DNA from: Victivallis lenta
Lineage (GTDB): Bacteria; Verrucomicrobiota; Lentisphaeria; Victivallales; Victivallaceae
DNA: 64,000 bases
NCBI RefSeq assembly: GCF_009695545.1
Contig: NZ_VUNS01000004.1
Location: 233,421 to 297,420 of the forward strand
Direction: 5' to 3'
Shown: positions 12,201-21,545 of the stretch, piece after piece
How the letters are laid out: every line of letters begins with the position of its first letter
How positions within the stretch are numbered: the stretch's first letter is position 1
Translations under genes and position numbers: made by a program
Notes under the pieces: generated by a model
Told to the model about the DNA's origin: nothing
The model's input: only the letters and a program-made list of their open reading frames with translations
The model's database searches: none

Positions 12201-13004
12201 TTAAAGATTGATGGTGTGAAATGTGAAATTCCGGCTTTCGGGAGAATAATCGATCTCGACCATGCTGCCGTTCCGGGTGACCGAGCCGGCGCAGCACTCG
12301 CCGCGGCCGGTCGGATCGACCTTCAGATACGGCTTGTGGACGTGCCCGCAGAGCGACAGGTCGATCTCGCGCGATTTCATGAGTTCGAGGATCTTCTTCT
12401 GCCCGAACAGCCGATGACGCGTCCGCAGGAGCGGATGCTCCTCGATCATCGGATAGTGCGATACCAGAATGCGCGGCATCGTCTTCGGTTCCGAGCAGAC
12501 CTTCTCAACCCACGCCGAATCCTGCCGGGAGACGAATCCCCACGAACAGAGCAGGTTCGACGGACGGCTCGTGTTGAGCAGCAGGAATTCAAGCCCGCCG
12601 TAAACCCGCGTCAGCGGCAGATCCGTGAAGCGGTAGTCGCCGCGCGACAGATATTCGGTCATCTCCCGCACCGCCGCCACGCACTTCGGGCGCTTCACAT
12701 AACAGTCGTGGTTGCCGGGCAGATACAGCAGCGGAATCTTCGAATCGCGCAGCGGCGCGAGAATCGGACGGACCTTTTCGAATTCGCCGGGCTGGCCGGA
12801 GCTGGTCAGGTCGCCGGTACAGACGGCCAGATCCGGCTTCGCGTCAAGGATATATTCGACCGCACGGGCGAGCTTGGTCAGATCGTGCCGGAACTGCCGC
12901 CGGAAGCGGTAGTTGAACACGCCGACCCAGCGTTTGTCGATATAGGCCATCCAGTCCTCGGCGGGACCTCCGGCGTGCGGATCGGAAAAATGGAGGATTT
13001 TCAT
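12201..13004 (-). CDS. Calcineurin-like metallophosphoesterase
   Basis: A 267-residue protein with the complete dinuclear-metal phosphoesterase motif set: MKILHFSDPHAGG (D-x-H), AVCTGDLTSSGQ (GD), LLYLPGNHDCY (GNHD), VSHYPM (H), and CGHVHKPY (GHxH). Such enzymes hydrolyse phosphomonoesters or diesters, in some cases cyclic nucleotides or lipid-linked phosphates; the substrate cannot be deduced. No signal peptide, so probably cytoplasmic. It lies between a tail-anchored protein and a LacI regulator on the same strand. Confidence 0.85.
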   Translation of the reverse strand: MKILHFSDPHAGGPAEDWMAYIDKRWVGVFNYRFRRQFRHDLTKLARAVEYILDAKPDLAVCTGDLTSSGQPGEFEKVRPILAPLRDSKIPLLYLPGNHDCYVKRPKCVAAVREMTEYLSRGDYRFTDLPLTRVYGGLEFLLLNTSRPSNLLCSWGFVSRQDSAWVEKVCSEPKTMPRILVSHYPMIEEHPLLRTRHRLFGQKKILELMKSREIDLSLCGHVHKPYLKVDPTGRGECCAGSVTRNGSMVEIDYSPESRNFTFHTINL

Positions 13005-13019
13005 CGGTGTCCCTCCAAC

Positions 13020-13586
13020 TCAGTGAAACAGAATGAACAACGCCGACGCGACGATCAGCGCCGACACGACGACCGCCGCCGCGAGCGGGAGCGACTCCGA
13101 CACACTGCGGCGGAACGGCTTCTCCGCCGCGGCCGCCCCCGGCAGCGGGCCGCCGGATTTTTCCCGCAGAAACGCCGAAGCCCTTCCGGCGGCGCGATAG
13201 TGCGCAAAGCGAAGCTTTTCGAGCTCGCGCCGGGTCTCGGCGGACTCGGCCGGGCCGAGCTGCCGGAACGCCCGGTCGAGCTCCTCCAGCGCGGCGGCGA
13301 ACCGCTGAAGCTCTTCGAGCCGGCGCGTTTCGACTTCCAGCGAGGCGGCGGCGGCGGCGCGGTCGCGTTCGAGATACCCCTCAAATTCGCGCTTCTGCCG
13401 CAGGAAATCGTCATCGCCGCCGGAGGCGGAACGCATCGGCTGCCGGGCGGAGAGCCTCGGCTTCTCCGGCTCCGGTTCGCGGACGGCGGGCGGAACGGCT
13501 CCGGAAACCGCCGCCTTCGCCGCATTCTCCTTGAGCCGGTCGCGCATATGGACCAGATTGTCGCTGATAAAATCGTTTTTCGGCAT
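13020..13586 (-). CDS. Uncharacterised coiled-coil protein with a C-terminal membrane anchor
   Basis: A 188-residue protein with no recognised domain. Residues ~60-140 are rich in Glu, Arg, Leu and Ala and look like a long helix or coiled coil; residues ~165-186 are one hydrophobic segment at the extreme C-terminus, so the protein is probably tail-anchored with its bulk in the cytoplasm. ATG at 13586 follows GGGGAGGGCG. It begins a leftward run with the metallophosphoesterase (15-base gap) and may tether or modulate it. Confidence 0.7.
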   Translation of the reverse strand: MPKNDFISDNLVHMRDRLKENAAKAAVSGAVPPAVREPEPEKPRLSARQPMRSASGGDDDFLRQKREFEGYLERDRAAAAASLEVETRRLEELQRFAAALEELDRAFRQLGPAESAETRRELEKLRFAHYRAAGRASAFLREKSGGPLPGAAAAEKPFRRSVSESLPLAAAVVVSALIVASALFILFH

Positions 13587-13735
13587 GCTGCGCCCTCCCC
13601 GCGTCTGTATTGCGTTCGCCGTATCCAGTCCGGTAATATACCCCCCAACTCCGGATTGTGCAAGAAATTCACCCGCTTCGAGTTGCAAAAAACGCAAAAC
13701 AGCTCTATGTTACCCGCAGGAAAGGAAGGGTAATC

Positions 13736-15028
13736 TTGAATCGTAAAGCGATCGTTCTCACGCTCGGCTGCCGGCTCAACACCGCCGACAGCGCATTGCT
13801 GGTCTCCCGCCTGGCCGAAGCCGGGTACGAGGTGGCCGAATCGGCCGAAAAAGCCGCGCTGGCAGTGGTCAACAGCTGTACTGTGACCGCCGAAGCCGCC
13901 CGCAAGAGCCGACAGGCGGTGCGGAAGCTCCGCGCGACCCATCCCGAGGCGGTCATCGTCGTCACCGGCTGCAGCGCGGAGCTCGACCGCGATGCGTTCC
14001 TGACCGACGGCGCGGCCGATGTCGTGCTGTCGAACCCCGAAAAACGGTCCCTGCCGGAGCTCGTGCTCGAATACCTGGCCGGCCGGACCGATCCCGGCGG
14101 CGCGGCCCGCAGCAGCGAGGAGCCGATAACGCCTTTCCGGGAAAGGGCGTTCGGCAGTTTTCCGTTCCGCAGCCGGGCGTTTCTGAAAATTCAGGAGGGG
14201 TGCAACAATTTCTGCAGTTACTGCATCGTCCCGTATGCGCGCGGGCCGGAGCGGTCGCGCGCGTTCGACGAAGTCCTGGCCGACTGCCGCAGGGCGGTCG
14301 CGGACGGATTCCCCGAACTCGTGCTGACCGGCGTCAACACCTGCGCCTACTCCGACGCCGGGCGGGGCCTCGGTGAGCTGGTCCATGCCGTGGCCGGAAT
14401 CGACGGAGATTTCCGCATCCGGCTCAGCTCGACCGAACCGGCGCCCGACAACCGGGGGCTGCTCGACGTCATGGCCTCCGAGCCGAAGGTCTGCCGCTTT
14501 CTGCATCTCGCGCTGCAGCACGGCAGCAACCGGATTCTGAAGCTGATGAACCGTCACTATACGACGGACGAATACGCCGCCTTCGTCGAAGCCGCCCGCG
14601 AAAAAATCCCGGGAATCCATCTCGGCAGCGATCTCATCGTCGGCTTTCCCGGCGAAACCGAAGCGGACTTCGAGGAGAGCCGCCGGTTCGTCGAAGCGAT
14701 GGCTTTCGCCAATCTGCACATTTTCACCTATTCTCCGCGGAGCGGGACGCCGGCGGCTTCGTTCCCGGGCCGGGTCCCGGCCGCCGAAGCGAAAAGCCGT
14801 TACCGCCGTCTGGCCGCGACCGCGGCGGAATCGAAGCGGCGTTTCGTCGAGAGCCAGTGCGGCGCGTTCCTGCCGGTGATCTTCGAACGCGTCGACTCCG
14901 GCGGCTTCGCACGGGGCTGGAGCGACAACTACCTGGAGCTGCGCGTTCCGGCAGGAACGGTCCCGCTGAACCGGATCGTCCCCGTCGAAGCGACGGCGGA
15001 AAACACGGCATCGAATCTCGAAACCTAA
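13736..15028 (+). CDS. mtaB: tRNA t6A37 methylthiotransferase, MtaB type
   Basis: A 430-residue radical-SAM methylthiotransferase that converts t6A to ms2t6A at tRNA position 37. The N-terminal domain carries the auxiliary cluster cysteines (LGCRLNTADS, VNSCTVTAEA, VVTGCSAEL), and the radical-SAM domain has CNNFCSYCIVPYARG. A C-terminal TRAM-like segment closes the protein. The start is TTG at 13736, preceded by GGAAGGG; no ATG fits the family N-terminus. The downstream PTS/CBS gene begins 18 bases later. Length and motifs match MtaB better than MiaB or RimO. Confidence 0.88.
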   Translation: MNRKAIVLTLGCRLNTADSALLVSRLAEAGYEVAESAEKAALAVVNSCTVTAEAARKSRQAVRKLRATHPEAVIVVTGCSAELDRDAFLTDGAADVVLSNPEKRSLPELVLEYLAGRTDPGGAARSSEEPITPFRERAFGSFPFRSRAFLKIQEGCNNFCSYCIVPYARGPERSRAFDEVLADCRRAVADGFPELVLTGVNTCAYSDAGRGLGELVHAVAGIDGDFRIRLSSTEPAPDNRGLLDVMASEPKVCRFLHLALQHGSNRILKLMNRHYTTDEYAAFVEAAREKIPGIHLGSDLIVGFPGETEADFEESRRFVEAMAFANLHIFTYSPRSGTPAASFPGRVPAAEAKSRYRRLAATAAESKRRFVESQCGAFLPVIFERVDSGGFARGWSDNYLELRVPAGTVPLNRIVPVEATAENTASNLET

Positions 15029-15046
15029 CCATACGGGAGGAGCCCC

Positions 15047-15970
15047 ATGACCGACAACGCGACCCATTTCTACAGCTATCTCGCCGAGGGAAACATCATC
15101 TGCCGATGCAAGGCGCGAACCGGAGCGGAGGTCGTCAGCGAACTGGCCCGGCTGCTGGCGCGCAACAACGCGGGGCTCTCCGCCGAAAGCATCGTCAGCG
15201 AAGTACTGGCCCGCGAAGCGGTCTTTCCGACCGTCATCGCGCCGGGCCTCGCCGTGCCGCACGCACGGCTGGCCGAGCTCGACAAGCCGCTCGTCGCGCT
15301 GGCCTCCAGCCGGGACGGAATCGATTTCCAGGCGCCGGAGACGGGTCCGGTCAAAGTCGTCCTCATGCTGCTGACGCCGGGCGACGACCCCGGGCTTCAC
15401 CTGCAGCTCCTGTCGGCATTGGCCAAAGACTTCAGCACACCCGGCGAGATCGACAAAGTAGCGAATCTGCCGGACGCCGGCGCCGTCATGGCCCACTTCA
15501 ACGGGTCGGACCTCACCATCCCGGACTATCTGCGCGTGCGCGACGTCATGACGCGCAAGGTGACGACCGTGCTCGAGCAGGATACGCTGCAGCGCGCGAT
15601 CGAACTCTTCGCGGTGACCGGAGAGAGCGAAATGCCGGTTCTCGACGACGACGGCGACCTGCGCGGCGTCGTGTCGCTGCTTGAACTGTTGAAATTCAGC
15701 ATGCCGGAGCATGTGCTCTGGCTTGAGGATCTGACGCCGATGTACCGTTTCCAGCCGTTTTCGGAGGTGCTCAAAGGCGCCAATGACACGAAGGTCGCGG
15801 ATGTCATGCGCACCGAATTCACCAGCGTCAGCGAATCGGTACCGGCGGTTCAGATCGCCAAATTGTTTCTGGTCAATCAGATCGGCCAGCTCATCGTCGT
15901 CGATTCGGCCGGACGGCTCGCCGGGATCGTCCAGCTCAGGAAATTCGCGGCGCGGCTGTTCTGGGAATAA
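15047..15970 (+). CDS. PTS IIA-like domain fused to a CBS domain pair
   Basis: A 307-residue soluble protein. Residues ~15-150 resemble the fructose/mannitol-type EIIA domain, with the phospho-acceptor His in APGLAVPHARLAELDKPLVA. Residues ~165-305 hold two CBS motifs (VRDVMTRKVTTVLEQDTLQR and VADVMRTEFTSVSESVPAVQ), which usually bind adenine nucleotides. No PTS transporter, HPr or EI gene is nearby, so this is more likely a regulatory IIA of the nitrogen-PTS kind than a sugar-transport part. ATG at 15047 follows GGGAGGAG. Probably co-transcribed with mtaB. Confidence 0.82.
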   Translation: MTDNATHFYSYLAEGNIICRCKARTGAEVVSELARLLARNNAGLSAESIVSEVLAREAVFPTVIAPGLAVPHARLAELDKPLVALASSRDGIDFQAPETGPVKVVLMLLTPGDDPGLHLQLLSALAKDFSTPGEIDKVANLPDAGAVMAHFNGSDLTIPDYLRVRDVMTRKVTTVLEQDTLQRAIELFAVTGESEMPVLDDDGDLRGVVSLLELLKFSMPEHVLWLEDLTPMYRFQPFSEVLKGANDTKVADVMRTEFTSVSESVPAVQIAKLFLVNQIGQLIVVDSAGRLAGIVQLRKFAARLFWE

Positions 15971-16054
15971 TCCCGGCGCACAGCCCGGAAGCAGTATCGC
16001 GGGAGCCGGAGGAGAGGGCACTTCGCCTTCCTGCGGCTCCTGCGGCATATTCCT

Positions 16055-16084
16055 CCGGATATCGCATCCGGCCCGGTGTTTTTT
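16055..16084 (+). terminator. Possible terminator between convergent genes
   Basis: CCGGAT (16055-16060) pairs with ATCCGG (16066-16071) around a 5-base loop. A run of six T residues follows 7 bases later, overlapping the trpS stop codon. Weak because of the distance to the T tract. Confidence 0.35.
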
Positions 16085-17049
16085 CAGCGGAGACCGACCG
16101 CTTCGCGGACCTTCGCCATGGTTTTCCGCGCTTCGATCCGCGCCTTTTCCGCGCCGTTGCGCAACACTTCCCAGACAAAATCGGGATTCCGCTCAAGCTC
16201 CGCCCGGCGCTTCCGCATCGGCTCGAAGTAGGCCCAGAGCTTGTCGAAAAGCGCGAGTTTCGCGTGTCCGTAACCGTAGCCGCCGGCGCGATACTTCGCT
16301 TTCATCTCCTCAAGCTCCTCCGGCGTCGCCACAAGTTTATAGAGCGCCACCACGTTGCAGTTTTCGGGGTCCTTGGGCTCCTCGAGCTGTTTGCAGTCGG
16401 TGACCACATTCATGATCGCCTTCCTGATCTCCTTCTCCTTGCCGAAGATCGGGATCGTATTGTTGTAGCTCTTCGACATCTTCTGCCCGTCGGTTCCGGG
16501 CACGATCGCAACCTCCTCCGGAATCAGCTCCTCCGGAATCGTGAACACGTCGCCGTACTGGTTGTTGAACTTGATCGCAATATCGCGGGTGATCTCGAGA
16601 TGCTGCTTCTGATCCTTGCCGACCGGAACGAGGTTGCTCTGATAAAGCAGGATGTCCGAAGCCATCAGCACCGGGTATGAAAACAGCCCGTTGTTCGGCG
16701 CAAACCCTTTCGCGATCTTATCCTTGTAGCTGTGGGCGCGTTCGAGGAGGCCGACCGGCGTCACATTGTTCAATATCCAGGTCAGCTCGCAGACTTCCGG
16801 AACATCGGACTGCCGGAAAAGCACAGTGTTTTTTTCGGTGTTCACGCCGCACGAGAGGAAGTTCAGCGCGAGCTCGAACACGTTCTTCCGCAACTGCTCC
16901 GGCTCCGGCGAAGTGGTCAGCGAGTGGTAATCGGCGAGAAACACGAAGGTTTCGCCCTTCTCCTGGATATTGATGATCTGGCGCATCGCGCCGAAATAGT
17001 TGCCGATATGCGGCGTGCCCGAAGGCTGGATTCCCGTTAAGATTCTCAT
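16084..17049 (-). CDS. trpS: Tryptophanyl-tRNA synthetase
   Basis: A 321-residue class I aminoacyl-tRNA synthetase that charges tRNA-Trp. The N-terminus MRILTGIQPSGTPHIGNYFG carries the HIGH-type motif (HIGN), and GTDGQKMSKSYNNTI carries the KMSKS loop. Length is normal for bacterial TrpRS. I placed the start at ATG 17049 by family convention; a GTG at 17061 would add MSET. It is the last gene of a leftward run (lpxK, galK, small membrane protein, trpS). Confidence 0.95.
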   Translation of the reverse strand: MRILTGIQPSGTPHIGNYFGAMRQIINIQEKGETFVFLADYHSLTTSPEPEQLRKNVFELALNFLSCGVNTEKNTVLFRQSDVPEVCELTWILNNVTPVGLLERAHSYKDKIAKGFAPNNGLFSYPVLMASDILLYQSNLVPVGKDQKQHLEITRDIAIKFNNQYGDVFTIPEELIPEEVAIVPGTDGQKMSKSYNNTIPIFGKEKEIRKAIMNVVTDCKQLEEPKDPENCNVVALYKLVATPEELEEMKAKYRAGGYGYGHAKLALFDKLWAYFEPMRKRRAELERNPDFVWEVLRNGAEKARIEARKTMAKVREAVGLR

Positions 17050-17100
17050 TGTTTCACTCACTTTTCCATAGCAATCAATTCAAAATTCCATCGCTCCTGT

Positions 17101-17544
17101 TCAATACCTCCGCAACAGCCGGCCGACCAGCACGATCAAACGATTCCACAAGTTCGGAAGTACCAGCAGTGTCACAGCGAACAGCAGATGGAGAACGTAC
17201 CATCCCAACTCCGGCGGAAACATATGCTGCCACACAAATTCCTCAGGGGGACAGGTCAGGAACTTGATGGTCCACGGGAGGGTCCCCAGCGCGATGATCG
17301 TCCGATAGAGGCCGAACAGCCGGAAAAGAAACTCCGAAAATCTCCGGGTCTCCTCTGTCTCCGGCGTCTTCCGCACCGCGAAGAAGCAGCAGACCGGAAA
17401 CATCAGCACCACCAGCGCGAACGAGATCCAGCCTATGCCCCCCCACTCCTCATTCCTCAGCCACATCAGGCTGTCGGGAAGCAGGAGGAAGAGCAGGAGA
17501 ATCGCGACTTTGAATACAACAGCGTTGAAATCAACTTCTTTCAT
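17101..17544 (-). CDS. Uncharacterised small four-helix membrane protein
   Basis: A 147-residue protein with four clear hydrophobic segments (residues ~11-28, 36-56, 75-95, 113-135) and a basic C-terminal tail (NRLIVLVGRLLRRY), predicting an inner-membrane protein with a cytoplasmic C-terminus. No recognised family. It sits between galK (41-base gap) and trpS (51-base gap) on the same strand, with GGAG just before ATG 17544. Confidence 0.65.
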   Translation of the reverse strand: MKEVDFNAVVFKVAILLLFLLLPDSLMWLRNEEWGGIGWISFALVVLMFPVCCFFAVRKTPETEETRRFSEFLFRLFGLYRTIIALGTLPWTIKFLTCPPEEFVWQHMFPPELGWYVLHLLFAVTLLVLPNLWNRLIVLVGRLLRRY

Positions 17545-17585
17545 CTCCTGCTCCTTTCGTGTTTCCGCGTTTTTGTCTTTCCACG

Positions 17586-18740
17586 TTACAGTTTCTGAGC
17601 GCTCGCACCGTCGCCGATCGCGCAGATGATGAATTCGGCATCGACGCCGGTGCGGGCCTTGTAGCCGGCGAGCACGCGCTTCGCGTACTCTTCGGCCCCC
17701 TCGCTCTTCACGAGATGGATCGTGATCCCGCCGAAGCCGCCGCCGGAGAGGCGCGCGCCGAGGCCGCCCGGAACCGACTTCGCAAGCTCGACGAGGTAGT
17801 CCAGCTCTTCGGTGCTGTTTTCAAAGTTGACCCGGCTCGACTCGTGAGACTCGAACCAGAGGCGGCCGAACCCGGCCACGTCGTTCGCTTCGAGCAGCCG
17901 GACCGCCTCCATGACCCGGGTGCACTCGCCGACCACATGCAGCGCGCGGCGGTACTCGCGTTCGGTCAGGACCGGCCTGGCGACTTCGAGCTGTTCAAGC
18001 GACACGTCGCGCAGGGTTCTGACGTCCGGATACATCCCGGCCAGCTTGTGCGCGGCCGATTCGCAATCCTGGCGGCGGACGTTGTACTCCGAGTCGACGA
18101 GGTTGTGCTTCGCCATCGAATTGACCACCACGATCGAATATCCGGCCGGCAGCGCCACCGTGCGGAGCACTTCGACCGAACGGAAGTCCGACAGAATCAT
18201 CGAATCTTTCTTGCCGAAAATCGAGCTGAACTGGTCGAGAAGCCCGCTCTTGAGCCCCATATAGTTGTTTTCGACTCCCTGCCCGACCCGCGCCCAGTCG
18301 GCCTTCGGCAGTTCGATGCCGAACGCTTCGGCGAACGCGAAACCGGCCGCGGTTTCGAGCGCCGCCGAGCTCGACATGCCGGCCGACAGCGGAACCGTGC
18401 TCTCCATCCCGGCATCGAAGGCGCCGACCCGGATGCCGCGCTTTTCAAGTTCGACGATCACGCCCTTGATGTAGTTGCTCCAGTCCCGCGGAATCGCGGT
18501 CGCGATGTTGCCGAGATCGAACTCGCGCACGCTGTTGTCCCGGAAATCCTTGATCCGGCAGTGTTTGCCGTCCACGGGGGCCAGCGCGAACTTCGTGTTC
18601 TGCTCGACCGCGCACGAAAGCACGAAACCCTGGTTGTAGTCGGTGTGGTTGCCGAGGATTTCGAGCCGCCCCGGCGCCTGCGCCGCTACCGTCGGTTTCT
18701 TCCCGTAGAACTTTTCGAACTTCTCAATCAGCTTCTGCAT
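17586..18740 (-). CDS. galK: Galactokinase
   Basis: A 384-residue GHMP kinase that phosphorylates galactose to galactose 1-phosphate in the Leloir pathway. All GHMP motifs are present: the galactokinase signature PGRLEILGNHTDYNQGFVLS near residue 24, the phosphate-binding loop PLSAGMSSSAALE, and motif 3 GARLSGGGFGGITIHLV. It would process the galactose released by the GH2 enzyme at 6083, although the two genes are not linked. It begins 17 bases after lpxK. Confidence 0.93.
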   Translation of the reverse strand: MQKLIEKFEKFYGKKPTVAAQAPGRLEILGNHTDYNQGFVLSCAVEQNTKFALAPVDGKHCRIKDFRDNSVREFDLGNIATAIPRDWSNYIKGVIVELEKRGIRVGAFDAGMESTVPLSAGMSSSAALETAAGFAFAEAFGIELPKADWARVGQGVENNYMGLKSGLLDQFSSIFGKKDSMILSDFRSVEVLRTVALPAGYSIVVVNSMAKHNLVDSEYNVRRQDCESAAHKLAGMYPDVRTLRDVSLEQLEVARPVLTEREYRRALHVVGECTRVMEAVRLLEANDVAGFGRLWFESHESSRVNFENSTEELDYLVELAKSVPGGLGARLSGGGFGGITIHLVKSEGAEEYAKRVLAGYKARTGVDAEFIICAIGDGASAQKL

Positions 18741-18757
18741 GTCTCAACTCCCTTATG

Positions 18758-19936
18758 TTATAAAAAACAGATTCTTGAAATACACTGGTCGAAACTCTCC
18801 CGGCCGCTCAGGATGTCGATCTCAATCCGCAGATAATAGAGCGGAACGTCGCAGCGGTCCACCTTCGGGATGCGAACGCCGTCCTTCTCGGTGGTGACGA
18901 TGAACTCCGCGCCCGCCGCCTTCGCCTGATTGATGAAGTCGATGATCTCCTGCTGCGTGTAGCGGTGATGGTCGGCATAGTGGTCCTTCAGCACAAGCTC
19001 GGCGCCGAGCTGCACGAGGAAGCGCTCGAAACTCTCCGGTTTCGCGATGGCTGAAAGCGCGGCGACCTTCGCCCCCTTCAGCTTTTCAAGCGGCTCCACT
19101 TCGCCGCTCGAGAACATCTTGACGAGGTGCTTCGGCTTGTGGCAGCACTCGATGATCTCGGCGCGGCGCGTATGGCGGCGCAGGAAGTTCTTCAGGTGCC
19201 GGAGCTTATGGCTGCCGTCCGACTTGGTCAGAAAGATGTAGTCGGCGCGCCGGATGTTCTTGATCGGCTCGCGCAGGATGCCGCGCGGCAGCGTGTTGCC
19301 GTTGCCGAACGGATCGGTCGAATCGACCAGAACGATATTGATATGCGGCTTGAGCATCAGGTACTGGAAGCCGTCGTCGAGGATGATGACATCGCTCTGA
19401 TACTGTTCGACCGCGTAGAGACCGGATTTGACCCGGTCCTTGTCGACCAGCACCGCAACCTTGCGCAGATTCGAAGCCAGCATATACGGCTCGTCGCCGG
19501 CGTAGTCGGATTCGAGCAGGAGGTTGTGCCCGTCCGAAACAACCTTCGGCGGCAGCTCGATCTTCTGCGAACGGAAACGCTGCATGAGCCGGAAGAGGAA
19601 CGAACGCTTCTTGCTGCGGTAACCGCGCGACAGGATCGCGACCTTGCGCCCCTTTTCGCTGAGGGTCCGCGCAAACACCTCGACGACCGGCGTCTTGCCG
19701 GTGCCGCCGCAGGAGAGGTTGCCGATGCTGACCACCAGGCAGCCGAGCGCATGGTTCCGGATCACCCGCTTGTCGTACATCCAGATCCGGAACTGTATCG
19801 CCATGCGGTAGAAGCGCGAGGCGACGAACAGAATATCGATCAGAATCCGGTCGTACCACTCCTTGCGGCGCCCGTCCATGAGCTCGAGGAAGTACTGTTC
19901 GAAGTCCTCCCCCTTGAATTTGAATCGAGAATGCAT
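18758..19936 (-). CDS. lpxK: Tetraacyldisaccharide 4'-kinase (lipid A synthesis)
   Basis: A 392-residue protein of the LpxK family, which phosphorylates the 4' position of the lipid A disaccharide precursor at the inner membrane. It shows the N-terminal region, the P-loop [17 protein letters not shown] near residue 70, and LSRGYRSK and [14 protein letters not shown]. Its presence implies a lipid A-containing outer membrane. First gene of the run to trpS, with a candidate promoter at 19966-19994. Longer than the E. coli enzyme (~330 residues), mainly through an N-terminal extension and internal loops. Confidence 0.9.
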   Translation of the reverse strand: MHSRFKFKGEDFEQYFLELMDGRRKEWYDRILIDILFVASRFYRMAIQFRIWMYDKRVIRNHALGCLVVSIGNLSCGGTGKTPVVEVFARTLSEKGRKVAILSRGYRSKKRSFLFRLMQRFRSQKIELPPKVVSDGHNLLLESDYAGDEPYMLASNLRKVAVLVDKDRVKSGLYAVEQYQSDVIILDDGFQYLMLKPHINIVLVDSTDPFGNGNTLPRGILREPIKNIRRADYIFLTKSDGSHKLRHLKNFLRRHTRRAEIIECCHKPKHLVKMFSSGEVEPLEKLKGAKVAALSAIAKPESFERFLVQLGAELVLKDHYADHHRYTQQEIIDFINQAKAAGAEFIVTTEKDGVRIPKVDRCDVPLYYLRIEIDILSGRESFDQCISRICFL

Positions 19937-19965
19937 GTAAACTCCAGAAAACGGTTACAGCCTAT

Positions 19966-19994
19966 AAATTAATGCCGTTTTGCCGTTCCTTCAA
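19966..19994 (-). promoter_or_regulatory. Candidate promoter of the lpxK-galK-trpS run
   Basis: On the minus strand TTGAAG (19994-19989) and TAATTT (19971-19966) are spaced by 17 bases, ~30 bases before the lpxK ATG at 19936. Confidence 0.45.
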
Positions 19995-20056
19995 GCTGGC
20001 GCTCTTACTTTCTTGGATTATATTAATCAAATTGACCGGAAACCGATGAGGGAACA

Positions 20057-20815
20057 ATGTTATCCACACTCGAAAAAGAGCTCGTCGCCTACGCGGAGAG
20101 CTTTTATACCGACGACGAACAACTGAACCGGAATCTGCGGCTGAAGCTCGCCCACACCTTCCGGGTACGCGACGAAACGACGGCCCTCGCGGCGGCCGAG
20201 GCGTTTCCGCCGGAGCAGGCCCGGCTCGCCGTCCGCGCGGCGCTGCTGCACGACCTGAGCCGGTTCGAACAATTCAGCCGCTTCCGCAGCTTCAACGACG
20301 CCGAGAGCTTCGACCACGGCGACCGCTCGGCCGAGCTGGCCGTCTCCCGCCGCTGCCTGGACGACCTGACGCAGCCGGAGCAGGACGATGTGCTTGCGGC
20401 AATCCGCGTCCACAACAAGGTCGCGGTGCCGCCGGGGCTGACGCTGCGCGCCGGGAAGCTGGCCCGGGCGGTCCGCGACGCCGACAAGCTCGACATCCTG
20501 CCGATCCTGATCGGCTACCTGAAGGACCCCGAAAACAAATCGATCGTCTTCGGACTTGATTCCACGCCGGAGCTTTCTCCGGTCGTCCGCGACACGATGC
20601 TGCGCGGCGAATGCCCGCGCCACCGCGACATGCGGACCGTCTGCGACTTCGTCAGCTGCAAGCTGCTCTGGGCGCACGACCTGAATTTCAACTGGAGCCG
20701 CGACGAGTTCCGCAAACGCGGCTACCTCGAATCGATCCGGAGCTTCCTGCCGGATACGCCGCTCATCCGGCAGATTTACGACAACGCCCGGAACGCGCTG
20801 CAGCCGCAGCCGTAA
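20057..20815 (+). CDS. HD-domain phosphohydrolase
   Basis: A 252-residue protein with an HD metal-site motif: the first His in KLAHTFRVRDE, the HD pair in ALLHDLSRFEQFSRF, a following conserved His in SFDHGDRSAEL, and a late Asp in VRDADKLDIL. HD proteins hydrolyse nucleotides or cyclic or polyphosphate nucleotides; the substrate is not deducible. ATG at 20057 has GAGGGAAC upstream. It is divergent from lpxK and nearly abuts the convergent LolA-like gene. Confidence 0.82.
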   Translation: MLSTLEKELVAYAESFYTDDEQLNRNLRLKLAHTFRVRDETTALAAAEAFPPEQARLAVRAALLHDLSRFEQFSRFRSFNDAESFDHGDRSAELAVSRRCLDDLTQPEQDDVLAAIRVHNKVAVPPGLTLRAGKLARAVRDADKLDILPILIGYLKDPENKSIVFGLDSTPELSPVVRDTMLRGECPRHRDMRTVCDFVSCKLLWAHDLNFNWSRDEFRKRGYLESIRSFLPDTPLIRQIYDNARNALQPQP

Positions 20816-20828
20816 AGCGCGCCGGCGG

Positions 20829-21545
20829 TCAGAGCTTGCGGATGATCGCCGGCGGTTTCGCAGCATCGTACGGCCCGACGTCGGCCGATTTGTCGAAATT
20901 GATGCGGGTGCGCCAGCCGGGACCGTAAAGACTGATCTCGTCGGTGTAGTACAGATCGTTGGACTGGCGGAAGCTGTTGACCTCGAGCGTCCGGTACGGC
21001 TCTTTTTCCCCCGCTTTGAAGAACTCGGCCTTGAGCGGGAAGCAGTACCGGCTTGCGATGTAGACCTTCGCCTGCTCGCTCTTGTCGGGAGCTTCGAGCA
21101 GAACGACGCGGCAGCCGGCCCCCTTGACCGTGGCGGAGTCGAGCTCCTTCAGAACCGGATAGAACAGAAAGCTCATGGTGAGATCCGAGGGGCGGACACC
21201 CATATAGCCGAGCAGCTTGTTCTCCTCCGCCGTCCCGCGCATCGGAATGACGCTGGTTTCGGAATCGCCGGTCTTCCGGGTCTGGCCGATCAGGTAGCCC
21301 TCGCGGCCGCCGATGATGATCTGCCCGGTCATGCGCTCCGGCTGAAGAATCACGGCGAAATAGAGCGTCTCCGACTTCGCGGCTTCCCCGCTGCGGCGGT
21401 GCTGGATGCGGCCGTCGAGGGCGGCGTAGGTCGCCATCGGATTCGGGTGGCGCACCCGCTGCATGAATTCGTCGAGCGGGAGCTTTTCCGCCGCCGGCAG
21501 CAGAACCGCCGAGAGCAGCGCGAACAAAATCAGAATCCGCTTCAT
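20829..21545 (-). CDS. LolA-like outer-membrane lipoprotein carrier or sorting protein
   Basis: A 238-residue exported protein with a signal peptide (MKRILILFALLSAVLLPAAE). The mature part has the alternating beta-strand pattern of LolA/LolB-type proteins (TYAALDGRIQHRRSG and GYLIGQTRKTGDSETSVIPM). Such proteins shuttle lipoproteins across the periplasm. Overlaps the lon stop by 4 bases (ATGA), so translation is coupled. The family call rests on fold pattern and size; a generic outer-membrane lipoprotein-sorting protein is the alternative. Confidence 0.65.
   Translation of the reverse strand: MKRILILFALLSAVLLPAAEKLPLDEFMQRVRHPNPMATYAALDGRIQHRRSGEAAKSETLYFAVILQPERMTGQIIIGGREGYLIGQTRKTGDSETSVIPMRGTAEENKLLGYMGVRPSDLTMSFLFYPVLKELDSATVKGAGCRVVLLEAPDKSEQAKVYIASRYCFPLKAEFFKAGEKEPYRTLEVNSFRQSNDLYYTDEISLYGPGWRTRINFDKSADVGPYDAAKPPAIIRKL

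Noticed and set aside
13055..16048. 997-residue minus-strand frame across mtaB and the PTS/CBS gene
   Set aside because: Runs opposite well-supported genes and shows only low-complexity Arg/Asp/Gly composition.
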